In this document: one piece after another, positions 26,205 through 37,900 of the stretch
Numbering within the stretch: the stretch's first letter is position 1
How the letters are laid out: each line of letters opens with the position of its first letter
From: Legionella santicrucis
GTDB taxonomy: Bacteria; Pseudomonadota; Gammaproteobacteria; Legionellales; Legionellaceae
Length of the DNA stretch: 64,000 nucleotides
Direction of reading: 5' to 3'
Assembly: GCF_001468135.1 (NCBI RefSeq)
Contig: NZ_LNYU01000091.1
Location: 607,824 to 671,823, forward strand
Program-made: the position numbers and the translations under genes
Notes under the pieces: model-generated
What the model was told of the DNA's origin: nothing
The model's input: only the letters and a program-made list of their open reading frames with translations
The model's database searches: none

Positions 26205-27512
26205 ATGAATTGCTTAAGGCGGATGTTTCAACTCCAATCAGGTATCTTTTTATTTTTTATTCTCTTATTCATTGGTGCTACTGCTCATGCAGAATTAAAT
26301 GAAAAGCCGTTTGTTATCATGACTTTTAATATTGAAAATGGTGGTACACAAATTGATTTTAATCAGGTGGTTAAAGCAATTAAACAATCTAAAGCGGATG
26401 TAGTAGGTATTCAAGAGGCGTGGGGGAATACTAAGCGTTTAGCAAAAGCATTAAATTGGCATTATGATCCATACCAACATGTTATTTCACGATTTCCATT
26501 ATATAAAACAGAGCCACGACAAAGATTTGTCTTAATTGAAATAAAACCTAAACAGTTTGTCGCTGTTGCAAACGTGCATTTACCCGATGAGCCGTATGGT
26601 CCCAATCTCATTAACCAAGGTTTTGATGCAGGCACTGTACGTAGAAATGAACTGAAAGTACGTTTTCCAGAAATAAAGCCTGTTCTTGATCAATTAGCAG
26701 CCCTCGCAAAAGAAGGAGTGCCTGTATTTTTAACAGGTGATTTCAACTCACCTTCTCATTTGGATTGGTCACATATTACATTACAAAAACAACGTAATCA
26801 CCGTTATGTGATGAATTGGCCTGTTACTCAATATGCAGTAAACAAGGGATTTGTGGACTCATACAGACAAATCGTTCCCAATGCTGGCCAATCTCCAAGT
26901 TTTACCTGGCCAGCAAAACGAGCGGCAGTAAAAAACGCAATTGATAGTTATAATCCTTCTAATCAAGACTTACCTGATCGTATTGATTTTATTTTTTCTT
27001 CAGGTCCAGCACATGTGATTAATAGCCAACTCATTGGTGAAAAAAATGGCAAGAATGTTAGTCTTTTTCTTTCACCTTGGCCATCAGATCATCGGGCTGT
27101 CGTTTCGCACTTTAAAGTTAGGGCATCTTATTTTCCAATACAACATATGAAATTATTTCCTGTAATAGGAGAATACCGCAATAAAAAACCTCGGATTATG
27201 GTCTCTAAAAAAGTACTAAAATCGGGCGATCCTCTTAAGATTACCTGGGAAAATGCTCCAGGGTATTTCTATGATTACATAAGTATTTCTCCTAAAGTTA
27301 GGAATAGAACAATGAATGAAACTGTTCGTCTTTATACTCAGGGAGAAATTAACGGCATTATTCAATATTCAAACAAAAACGTACAAGGAAATTGGACTAA
27401 TTGGTATAAAGCCCATGCAAGTTGGCCACTTGTGCCAGGAGTCTATGATGTAAAATTGATGTTAGATGATGGATATAATGCACTAGCAACGACGCAAATC
27501 ATAATTAATTGA
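26205..27512 (+). CDS. Secreted endonuclease/exonuclease/phosphatase (EEP) family protein
   Basis: This 435-residue protein has a signal peptide (residues 1-29, ending in TAHA) and the EEP fold: metal-binding MTFNIENGG, a glutamate in GIQEAWG, VANVHLPDE, the catalytic FLTGDFNSPSHLD, DRIDFIFSS and the final SDHRAVVSHF. These residues form the phosphodiester hydrolysis site common to DNase I, sphingomyelinases and inositol phosphatases. A beta-rich C-terminal domain of about 110 residues follows. AAGGGC precedes the ATG. The substrate could be a nucleic acid or a phospholipid and cannot be set from sequence. It is monocistronic, ending at a clear terminator. Confidence 0.85.
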   Translation: MNCLRRMFQLQSGIFLFFILLFIGATAHAELNEKPFVIMTFNIENGGTQIDFNQVVKAIKQSKADVVGIQEAWGNTKRLAKALNWHYDPYQHVISRFPLYKTEPRQRFVLIEIKPKQFVAVANVHLPDEPYGPNLINQGFDAGTVRRNELKVRFPEIKPVLDQLAALAKEGVPVFLTGDFNSPSHLDWSHITLQKQRNHRYVMNWPVTQYAVNKGFVDSYRQIVPNAGQSPSFTWPAKRAAVKNAIDSYNPSNQDLPDRIDFIFSSGPAHVINSQLIGEKNGKNVSLFLSPWPSDHRAVVSHFKVRASYFPIQHMKLFPVIGEYRNKKPRIMVSKKVLKSGDPLKITWENAPGYFYDYISISPKVRNRTMNETVRLYTQGEINGIIQYSNKNVQGNWTNWYKAHASWPLVPGVYDVKLMLDDGYNALATTQIIIN

Positions 27513-27515
27513 TTT

Positions 27516-27540
27516 AAAAGAGTTTTCAATGCTCTTTTTT
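27516..27540. terminator. Intrinsic terminator between convergent genes
   Basis: AAAAGAG and CTCTTTT pair around a 9-base loop and are followed by more T, directly after the EEP gene stop. On the other strand the A-rich side can serve the methyltransferase gene ending at 27581. Confidence 0.75.
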
Positions 27541-27580
27541 AACTAAAGATGTGATGATCTTAAATCTTTGCTATTAGCCA

Positions 27581-28708
27581 TTATTTTTGAGCCAAAATTA
27601 AAGAACAGTAAGAGAAAATGGGTTTTTCATCTTTATTTTCTTGAATGATTTTGAAACCAATTTCAGTCAACATGTGTAGGTAATCTTCGACTGTTTTCAT
27701 TACATGAGGTGTAAAATCATCGTGAAAAATATAACGGTATTCTGCAGAAAGGCAGCGATCATTATTTTCTTCTTTATAAAATTCACAGATGGCCACAAGG
27801 CCATTTTTAGGTAGTGCTTGATAAGCCATAGCTAATAGTTTTCTATCAACTTGTTCATTCCAGTCAAAGAGAACCCGGGTAAACAAAATAAGATCAAAAC
27901 CTTCTGGAAAGGTATTTTCTTTAATAAAATCACCCTCAATAACACTTACTTGATTGCTTAAATTTTTATCAGCAATCGTTTTTCTTGCCATTAAAGCGGG
28001 TTTTGGTAAGTTATATACTGCAGCTTTTAAATGAGGGTGTTCGGTAACGAAAGCACAAGCCATGGTTCCGTCTCCACCCCCTACATCCAAAAGAGCAGAT
28101 ACTTTTTTAAAGTTAATATGATCTAAAATACAACGAATCGGTTGGTCTGCCGTTTTCATCATCCAATCCTCTAGCCATACCACTTCCGTATCTTTTTTAG
28201 GGGGCCAGGAAACACTTGTTTTGACTTTACCATAACGTAATACATCAGTCAGATTTTCTTCTGCGGCGACATTCCAGCTATTAAAAAAGAACTGCATGCT
28301 CCACCATCGTTCACTTTGCATTAATTGGTAAAACTCATCGGTTAATTTATAAGCGGGTTCACCATTTATTTCATTTTTTATTAAAAAATATTCACAACTA
28401 AGCAAATGGAGCCATTTTTTAGCTCTGATTGGCATTAATCCTAATTTTTCGATGATTTCTTGTTCTAAAACAAATTCATTTTTTTCAAATAAAGCAAATA
28501 AGTTCAAATTAAACATTGCTTCTACGAGTTTTAATCGCGCACCAGAAGCGATAAGAGAAAAGTAATTTTCGTAAAAATCGATCTTATTTTTTGGATTTTT
28601 TTGTTCGGAGGTATCTTTTTGTGCTATTAAATAAGTATGAGTGTCATGATGTTCTTTTGCAGGGGATTTTGAGAGCGAACCTTTAAGCCATGACATTATT
28701 GTTTTCAT
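27581..28708 (-). CDS. SAM-dependent O-methyltransferase (PF00891-like) beside the PKS
   Basis: This 375-residue enzyme has a helical N-terminal dimerisation domain (about 45-150) and a SAM-binding fold with DVGGGDGTMACAF (motif I), EGDFIKE and LILFTRVLFDWNEQVDRKLL, the class pattern of plant-type and bacterial small-molecule O-methyltransferases used in natural product pathways. The usual catalytic His is not clear: the expected region reads RVLFDWNE where many relatives have LHDWxD. It is divergent from the 3,780-residue polyketide synthase across 241 bases, which suggests it tailors that product. No good ribosome-binding site is seen; an ATG four codons in is an alternative start. Confidence 0.8.
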   Translation of the reverse strand: MKTIMSWLKGSLSKSPAKEHHDTHTYLIAQKDTSEQKNPKNKIDFYENYFSLIASGARLKLVEAMFNLNLFALFEKNEFVLEQEIIEKLGLMPIRAKKWLHLLSCEYFLIKNEINGEPAYKLTDEFYQLMQSERWWSMQFFFNSWNVAAEENLTDVLRYGKVKTSVSWPPKKDTEVVWLEDWMMKTADQPIRCILDHINFKKVSALLDVGGGDGTMACAFVTEHPHLKAAVYNLPKPALMARKTIADKNLSNQVSVIEGDFIKENTFPEGFDLILFTRVLFDWNEQVDRKLLAMAYQALPKNGLVAICEFYKEENNDRCLSAEYRYIFHDDFTPHVMKTVEDYLHMLTEIGFKIIQENKDEKPIFSYCSLILAQK

Positions 28709-28949
28709 ATATAAATAAATTTAGTGGGGATCTGTTTAATAAGCATATAAAAGAAACTAATGTTCAGCAATAGACCTCTTGCATAACCGCATCTTTTGCC
28801 TGATTGCTGCAAGTGCTTCTGCGATAACCATTTACTCTTATGTAAGCTCTGCCTCTCTAGCGAAAGAATTGAGAGTCTTGTTATAAATTCCTATTATTGT
28901 TATTTTTTATTTTTTTGATACTGCATCTGGTGGTATGGGAGTATTTTAA
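28709..28949. promoter_or_regulatory. Divergent promoter region of methyltransferase and PKS
   Basis: This 241-base stretch has no gene. It is A/T-rich near the PKS start, with GGGAG eight bases before the GTG start. The segment around 28770-28840 contains AGACCTCTTGCATAA, which resembles the ends of IS5-type element remnants; on the minus strand it could encode a short decayed peptide. That is weak evidence. Confidence 0.35.
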
Positions 28950-31900
28950 GTGGTGAAAAAAAACCAGGAAAATAATAGAAACGATATTCTTAATGAGCCT
29001 CTTGCAGTTATTGGCATGAATTGTCAATTTCCTGGGATGGGTTCGGATGTAGAAGATATTGATTCATTTTATACAATGTTGATTAAAGGGCAATCTCCTA
29101 TTAAAGAGGTGCCGAAAAACCGTTGGAATGTTGATGAATATTATGATCCTGATCGCGACAAAACTGATAAAATAATTGGCCGTAAGGGAGGTTTTCTTAA
29201 TAATCCTCAATTGTTTGATGCTTCTTTTTTTAAAATCGCTACTGTTGAAGCGAAGCAAATGGATCCACAGCATCGACTTTTTTTAGAGGTAGCTATTCGT
29301 GCCCTGAATCATGCTAATATTAGGCTGGACTCGCTGAATGATTCGGATACGGGTGTATTTTACGGCACTTCAGCGCAAGACTACAGTCAACTGAATTATA
29401 AAGACCATATTGAATTTAATGCATACACTCAAATTGGAGCAGCAAGTAGCGCTGCAGCAGGAAGACTCTCTCATTTTCTTAATTTAAAAGGACCAAGTTT
29501 GGCTGTGGATACAGCCTGTTCCTCTTCTTTATCTGCGCTTTGCCTTGCTGCAAATTCATTAAGAATGGGGCAATGTTCACTGGCAATTGTGGGAGGGGTT
29601 CACCTGAACCTTTGTCCTGAAAATTTTATTGGTTTAACTAAAGCCAACATGTTATCAGCCCATGATCAATGCAGCAGTTTTGATATAAAAGCCGATGGTT
29701 TTGTACGTAGTGAAGGCTGTGGTGTAGTGATTGTAAAACGTTTAAGCGATGCCCTCAACGACAATAATACCATTTTGGCGGTCATAAAAAGTGTAGTTAT
29801 GAATCAAGATGGTGATGATGGTACAGTATTAGTTGCACCAAATATCAAGGCTCAAATTGCTCTTCATCAAGAGGCATTAGCCCAGGCTAATTTGACAGCA
29901 GGCGATATCGATTACTTAGAAGCTCATGGAACAGGTACTGTTGTTGGTGATTCAATTGAATTTAATGCAATTCAGCATGTGCATCAAGGTCTGCATTCAA
30001 AAGAGAAACCTCTAATTATCGGGGCATTAAAAAGTAATATAGGCCATGGTATCGCTTCATCTGGGATTGCTTCATTGATTAAAGTGATAGGTGCGTTACA
30101 GCATGAAAAAATTCCTCCAAACTTACATTATTCAAAACCAAATCAAGTAATTGATCCCCAGAAGATACCTGCATTATTTCCAACCCAAGCAATTGAATTT
30201 AAAAAGCTTAAAAATAAAAAACGGTATGCACAAGTATCTAACTTTGGTTTTAGCGGTACTAATGTGAGCGCGATTATTGAAGAGCCAAATAATACAATAA
30301 ATCCAGAAAGTTCAGATGATGGCCAACCCAAGTGTTTTGTTATTTCAGCAAATAGTGAGTATTCACTAAAGCATATGATAACAAGTTATGTCTCTTATCT
30401 TAAAAATACATCGGCTTGCTTAAGGGATATTTGTTATACGTTGATTCATTGTCGTGACCATTTCAAGTATCGCTGTGCTATCATTGCTAGTGACAAAAAT
30501 ACATTAATCAAAAAAATTGAGTCTCAAGATTACGAGCTGTACAAAGTAACTCTCAAAAAAGAAGTTAGAGAAATAACTCCTGATGTCCAGAATATTTATG
30601 AAAGTTATCTTACTGGATTTAATATTAAAATAGCCTCCGATGTTCTTGCATATTCTAAGGTAGATTTACCTCTGTATCATTTTGATAGAAAATCGTATTG
30701 GCATGAGCCAAGGGTAAGAAATTTACCCGATGCATTGCAACAACAATCCAGAGAGCAACAAATTGAAATTATCAAGGGTCAACTGGCCGCAAAAATACAA
30801 ACTCTGCTAAAAAAAGAAAGTGTTGATGAAAATGAAGACTTTGGATCTCTAGGATTGACTCAAGAACTACTTGTAGAACTTGATCAAAGTATTTATGAAA
30901 CGTTTTCCTATAAAATGTCGACTCCAGCTTTTTTAACTGTGGATAAACTTGCAAGACATTTACAACAGATTTTGTTGCCAACTCCAGTTGTTCGCCAACC
31001 CACAGTCAATGTACTTGATAATGAACCTATTGCTATTGTAGGAATGAGTTGTCGTTTTCCCAAGGCAACAAATATCGATGAATTTTTATCTCTGTTAGAA
31101 GACGGGGAAAGCGGTATGGTCGATATACCTTTAGATCGTTGGGATAATGAAAAGTTTTATGATCCTGATGTTAATGCTTTAGGACGACTTTACATCAAAC
31201 AACTTGGACTTATCGAACACATCCGAAATTTTGATGCTGAATTTTTTAATATTAGTCCACGAGAAGCCAAGCTGATGTCACCTCAGTTACGTGTGTTTTT
31301 AGAAACAAGCTACCATGCTTTAGAGAATGCGAATCTTCCTCTTGCTGCAATAAAAGACAGCAAAACAGGTGTTTTTGTTGGTGTTGGCACGAACGAGTAT
31401 CCACGTCTTTTAGCAGGTTTAGGCGTGGGATTGGATGATTTAAATATTTATTTCGCTACTGGAAATGTTTTAAATGCCATTCCGGGACGAGTGGCTTATG
31501 CTTTTGATTTTCATGGCCCAATACAGGCAATTGATACAGCATGTTCTTCGTCCATGACTGCAATTCATGATGCGTGCGTGAGTTTACAATCTGGTGATTG
31601 TGATATGGCTTTAGCAGGGGGCGTTAATATTTTACTTGCTCCTGATTCGAATATTACTCTTTCAAAAGCAAGAATGTTATCTCCTGAAAGTCGTTGTAAA
31701 ACATTTAGTGAAGATGCTGACGGTTATGCGCGTAGCGAAGGATGTGGTGTCATTGTTTTAAAACGTTTAAGTACCGCACTCAAAGATAAGGACACGATTC
31801 TTGCAGTAATTAAAGGGACTTCAATTAATAGTGACGGCAAGAGTGGTGGGTTTACGGTTCCTAATGGGATTGCGCAAGAGGAAGTAATACGCAGCGCTCT

Positions 31901-34900
31901 TGCTAAAGCAAGCCTTTCCCCAGCTGATATCGATTATATCGAAGCGCATGGCACAGGCACACCACTGGCTGATCCTATCGAGGTGAATGCACTTACTAAA
32001 ATTTTTAGTGATGCCCACAGTCAAGAGAATCCGCTTTACATTAGTTCAGTTAAAACGAATATAGGTCATTCAGAAAGCGCTTCGGGTGTGGCAGGAGTGA
32101 TTAAAACAGTTTTAAGCTTACATACACATCAATTATTTAAACACCTCAATTTTAAAAAATTAAATCCACAAATTGAATTAAAAAATACAGTTATTCCATT
32201 GAGTACTATAGATTGGCGTAAACAGAAAGGTTTACGGTGTGCGGGTGTAAGTTCATTTGGATTTAGTGGCGCCAATGCGCATGTTGTCCTACAAGAAGTA
32301 CCGCTACGAAAAATGGATCCTCGTGTTTTACCGCAAGAGTCCTTATTGCTGATTTCAGCAAAAAGTAACACTGCTCTTGAGTTACTTTTAGCAAGTTATC
32401 AAAAGTTCTTGGCAAACACCGATAAAGAGTTTGCTGATATTTGCTATACCGCGGCCACATGCCGCAATCATTTCCTATTTCGGGTAGCAATTAAAGCGAG
32501 CACCGCAAAAGAAGCTGCGTTTCTTCTTGAAAAAAATGAATATAGAATTTATCAAATCAAAAAAGAAAAAAGCACTCCTTTATTTTTGCACCAATCAATG
32601 AAATTGGATCAGTTACAGGCTGCATATCAAGATGGAATTAAGATTGATTGGCTTAATTATTATAATGTCCTTGCAGCAGGATTAGAGTCTGAAAACACGC
32701 AAGATAAGGAGAATGAGGAAGCGCTTTTTGGAGATAATTTCTTTATAAAAGTTAAGTTGCCTTTATATGAATTTGATCGTGAAGAACATTGGTTTGAAAC
32801 AAAAGATAAGCTAAAAGATGTACCTATGCCTAAAGACTGGTGCTTTCAATTGCAATGGCAGCACCAACCGTGTACTAAAAATCAGCGTAAGATCCACGGC
32901 AATCATTGGCTGCTTCTGGGGGCGAAACATCTCGGTTCCAGGTTTGGATCCCAGGGATTATCTGTGGTTTCTGAAGAAGATAATTATCCATTAGAAAAAC
33001 TCAATGGAATTCTATTTGCAATGGGTTTGGATTTTCCTGTAGACAGCGATATTGAGTCCAATATTGTTTTTCAAAAAAGTACACTAAAAAAATTATTGGC
33101 TTTGATCAAAGAGCTTCATGATAAAGCCATCAAATTACCACTTATTGTTCTCACTACAAATGCAATTACTGAGCTTGCTGCGGGTAAGCTTAATTTGAGT
33201 AATAGTCCTCTGATAGGGTTTTGCCGTACTTTGGTATTAGAACTACCTCAATTTCATACGATACTTATTGATTCGGAAAAAACGGATGATGAAGATTATA
33301 TTGCACAAGTTATTGATGAAATAAATTATAATGATGATCCGTATTACGAACATATTGTTGCCTATAGAGATAAGAAGCGATTCATTGCGCGTTTGAAAAA
33401 AACCAAATTAGTAGACCGAAGGCGCTCGCTTTATGGTGAAGGCCGCTATCTTATTACGGGTGGTTGTGGTGGTTTAGGCTTGGTAACTGCACAAGCGCTA
33501 CTTTCCTCCGGAGCAAGAGAAATTATTCTTACCTCAAGAAATGTCAATAAACCTGCAATAGAAGAAGCAATAAAAAAATTAAAATTCAATTATACAGGAA
33601 GAACAATTCGTGCGATCAGTTTAGATGTTACCGATAAAGAGAAACTGCGGGCTTTGCTTTTAGAACTGAATACTGATGGTTTACTTAAGGGAATTATTCA
33701 TGCTGCTGGTGCCGCAGTTAAAGCGTCCTTAATTGAACATACTGATAATGACGTTGATTATTTGTTTTCTGCCAAAGTATTGGGGGGATGGTATTTACAT
33801 GAACTGAGTCAAAATATTGATTTGGATTTCTTTGTTGTTTATTCTTCGATTTCATCGGTATTTGGAAGCAATAAAGAGTCAGTATATAGTGGCACAAATA
33901 GTTTTTTGGATGCGTTAATTGCTGAACGACGACGTCTAGGGTTGGTGGGTGCCGCGATTGATTGGGGACCTTGGGGTGAAGTGGGTATGGCGAAGAAACG
34001 CTCACAAGATCAAGGTCTAAAGCAGTCCTTAATTAGTAATGAACAAGGTCATACTTTTATTAAAGTGCTTATCAATGAACCGTTAAGTCATGCGGCCATT
34101 ATTTCACCAGATTATCTCAAGTTTATGCTTGATTTTGTCCCCAAACCATTGCCTGCTTTTCATCACAACTTGGCGAGTAATCTTATTGGTGTAGGCCATA
34201 TATCTGATCAAAATTTATCAGCATGGCTTAATGATTATCTTGAAGTGGGTACAGAAAATCGATTACAAGCCTGTAATGAGATGGTAACTAGCATTTGTAA
34301 AGAAATTCTTGAGCTATCAGATGTTGAAGATTTAGATGAAAATGAAGGATTTTTTGAACTTGGTTTTGACTCACTGATGATTACAGAGCTGGCTACCAAG
34401 CTTAAGGAAAAGCTGGCGCCAACACTTAAAGTAACTGCCACTATTGGTTTTGATTATCCATCGATTAACAAACTTGCTCAATATATAGAATCGGAGCTGG
34501 ATACGCATTTAATTAAAAAGCAAGCTCCTAAACCTATAGTAGAAAAAGCAGATGATTCAATTGCTATTATTGGTATGAGCTGTAATTTTCCTAATGCCCC
34601 GGATATTGCTGCTTTTGAAGCATTGCTCGAAGAAGGGCGAAGTGGTATGAGAGAGATTCCCGCTGAGCGCTGGGATAATAAGAAATATTATGATCCTAAT
34701 ATGGATGCTCCAGGAAAATCATATGTTAAGAAACTGGGATTAATTGAAAATATCAAAGGTTTTGATGCCAATTTCTTTGGAATTAGTCCTCGTGAAGCGA
34801 AGTTGATGGAGCCTCAACAGCGAATATTTTTAGCCTGTTCTTATAATGCTTTAGAACATGCAAATTACACCCCTGAATCTTTATGTGGTAGTTTAACTGG

Positions 34901-37900
34901 CGTATTTGCTGGCGTAGGGCCTAATGAATATTATGCGCAACTCGAAAAGTCAGGTTTTTCTAATGAAGAATTAAGCGTTTATTCTATTACAGGGAATGTC
35001 TCCAATCTTATCCCGGGGCGAGTTGCCTATGCCTTTGACTTTAAAGGACCATCAATTAGTGTAGATACGGCATGTTCTTCATCGATGGTCGCAATTCATT
35101 ACGCGTGCCAAAGTTTAAAAAATAGGGAAGTCGATTATGCATTAGCAGGTGGTGTCAACGTTTTATTAATGCCAGAATCCAATGTGACTCTATGTAAAGC
35201 GAAAGCATTATCACCGGATGGAGAGTGTAAAACTTTTGATGAACATGCGGACGGTTATGCGCGAGCAGAAGGTTGTGGGGTGCTTTTCTTAAAAAGACTG
35301 TCTGATGCATTACGTGACAAGGATACCATTTTAGCTGTCATCAAAGCATCAGCAGTTAATAATGATGGGAGGTCTGCAGGATTAACTGTTCCTAATGGTT
35401 TAAGCCAAGAAGAAGTGATGATGAAGGCATTAAGTCAAACTGACTTATCAACCAGTGATATCAGTTATATTGAGGCCCATGGAACAGGTACTCCTTTGGG
35501 TGATCCCATTGAAGTTCATGCAATCAATAAAGTTTATGGAAAAGGGCGGGGTTTAGATAATCCATTATATCTTGGTGCTGTCAAAACTAATATTGGTCAT
35601 CTTGAAAGTGCTGCTGGTGTGGCAAGTATTATTAAAACGGTCATCAGCTTGCAAAAGAAAAAAATTTATCCACTTTTAAATTTTAAAAAATTAAATCCTC
35701 ATATCCATTTAGGTGAAATGCGCCTTGCGTTGCAAAAAATGGATTGGAATACTCCTGCTAAGCTAAAATGTGTGGGAGTGAATGCATTTGGTTTTAGCGG
35801 TACTAATGCACATGTTATTTTACAAGAGTTTTCTGCTGCCCACTTAACATCTGACGATCTTAATGCGGTTGAGAACTCTTCTCAATTAGATGGAGGTAGG
35901 GAAGCGCAGTTACAAGCTCGTAAGCCCCACTTACTTGTTTTCTCAGCCAAGTCCCAAACTTCTCTGGATAATTTGACTGAAAATTATCAACAGTATTTGG
36001 CAACAACGACGGATGATTTGGGGGATATCTGTTTTACTGCAGCTACCTGTAGAGAACATCATACTTATCGAGTAGCTTTAGTAGCTCAAACCGCCAAAGA
36101 GGCGAGTCAATTATTAGAAACGGGTCAGTTCAATGAGGCACTTCATTTTAATGATCCAGCACTTAAATCAGTATTTAATCTTTATCTACACGGTAAAGAA
36201 GTCGACTGGGTTTCCTATTATAAAGCTGCAGGCAACGATTATGCTAAAGTCAATTTACCTTATTATCCATTTGATCTTGTTGAGTTTTGGGTTGAAAAAA
36301 AATCTTCTCAAAATGCTCCTTCAGATGTAGTTCATCCTCTTTTAGGACAAATGTTTTCCCTTCCTGGAAATGAATATTTATTTTGTAACAAACTGGATTT
36401 AGACCATTTTTCTTATATCCAACAAAATTATATCTTTGATAAAGTTGTATTGCCGGCAACGGCATATATTGAATCAGGTTTAGCAGCTGCTCGACTGGTT
36501 TTAAAACGCAATGCTTTTTGTATTGACAAGTTTCATATTGAACGTCCTTTATATCCTAAAACCGAACAAGAATTTCAGGTACAAGTTAAACCCCAAAATG
36601 ATAATCAATTCAAAATAAACATTTTTGCTAAACAAGAGGACAACTGGCAATTATTTTCAGAAATGGAAATCGGTTTGGTAGCACCATCAATACCTGAATC
36701 TGTTGATCTTAATACCATAAAATCATCTTTTGCTCGCCATATTAAATCCTTACAAATTTATGAGCATTTTAAAGCACATTCTTTTTTTTACGATGAAAAG
36801 TTTCAGGTATTACAAGAGAGTTATATAGATAATGAAAACATACTTTCAAAAATAGTATTACCCAAAACCGGTGATGGACAAAATTATTATTATCATCCTC
36901 TTTTGCTTGATGGCGCTATGCAAAGTATTTGGTTATTTGTTATGAATCATGTTGAGCATTCAACTTATGTACCTTATACATTTGCGCGCATGATTACTTT
37001 TCAAGAAGCCACTCGAAATACCTGGGTGCATCTCACGCAACGAGCCTCTGATAATGAAAATGAGCTTTGTTTTGATATAAAATTTTATGATAACTCAGGG
37101 TTACTGATTGGTGAAATAGAAAAGCTTAAATTACGAAAAGTTACTCGAGCCCATTTCATTTCGTATGAACCAAATCTCCAACATCTTTATCATACTCGAT
37201 GGAATACATTTAAGTTTAATTCGGTTCAAACAGAAATCCCCGAGTTATTGGTGATTGCTTCAGATCCTGTACACGCTAAAAAAGTACTTGTCGATCTGAA
37301 TTATCAGCTTATAGACAATCTTAATGAGATCAAAAACATTGAGAATAAGAACATTGTATTTTTATATCATCAAGATCTATTCAATGCCTTATTTCATTGT
37401 TGCCAGAAATTATTTAAGTTACGGCCCAATAGCTTTATTTTGGTGACAGAAAATGCTTATGCTATTCATGAGAAAGACAAAGTTAATCCTTATCATACAA
37501 TGGCGAGTTCTTTTTGGAAAACTTTTAGCAATGAACTTGAGCTCAATAAAAATTACATTGTGGATTTGGATACCAAGAGTACTTTGTCACCTGTTTTAAG
37601 TATTTTGTTCTCAACAAATAATTCTGAAAATCAATTTGCAGTTAGAGAGTCCGTTTACATTCCAAGACTTAAGAAAATGCAGTTGCCAACGAACCTTACT
37701 CAAGAAGAAATGTCGTTTAAAAGTGATGTAAGTTACTTGATCACCGGTGGAACTGGTGGTTTGGCACGATTGTTAATTGAATACCTCATGCAACGAGGGG
37801 CTCAGCATATTATTATTACAAGTAGATCCGAATGCCCTAACTCTATCAAGGAATTAATTAATCAAGCACGAAGGCAAAATATATTTATTCAGCATTCTCA

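Noticed and set aside
28770-28840. Insertion-element remnant in the PKS promoter region
   Set aside because: A short resemblance to IS5-type ends only; no transposase, second end or target duplication could be seen.
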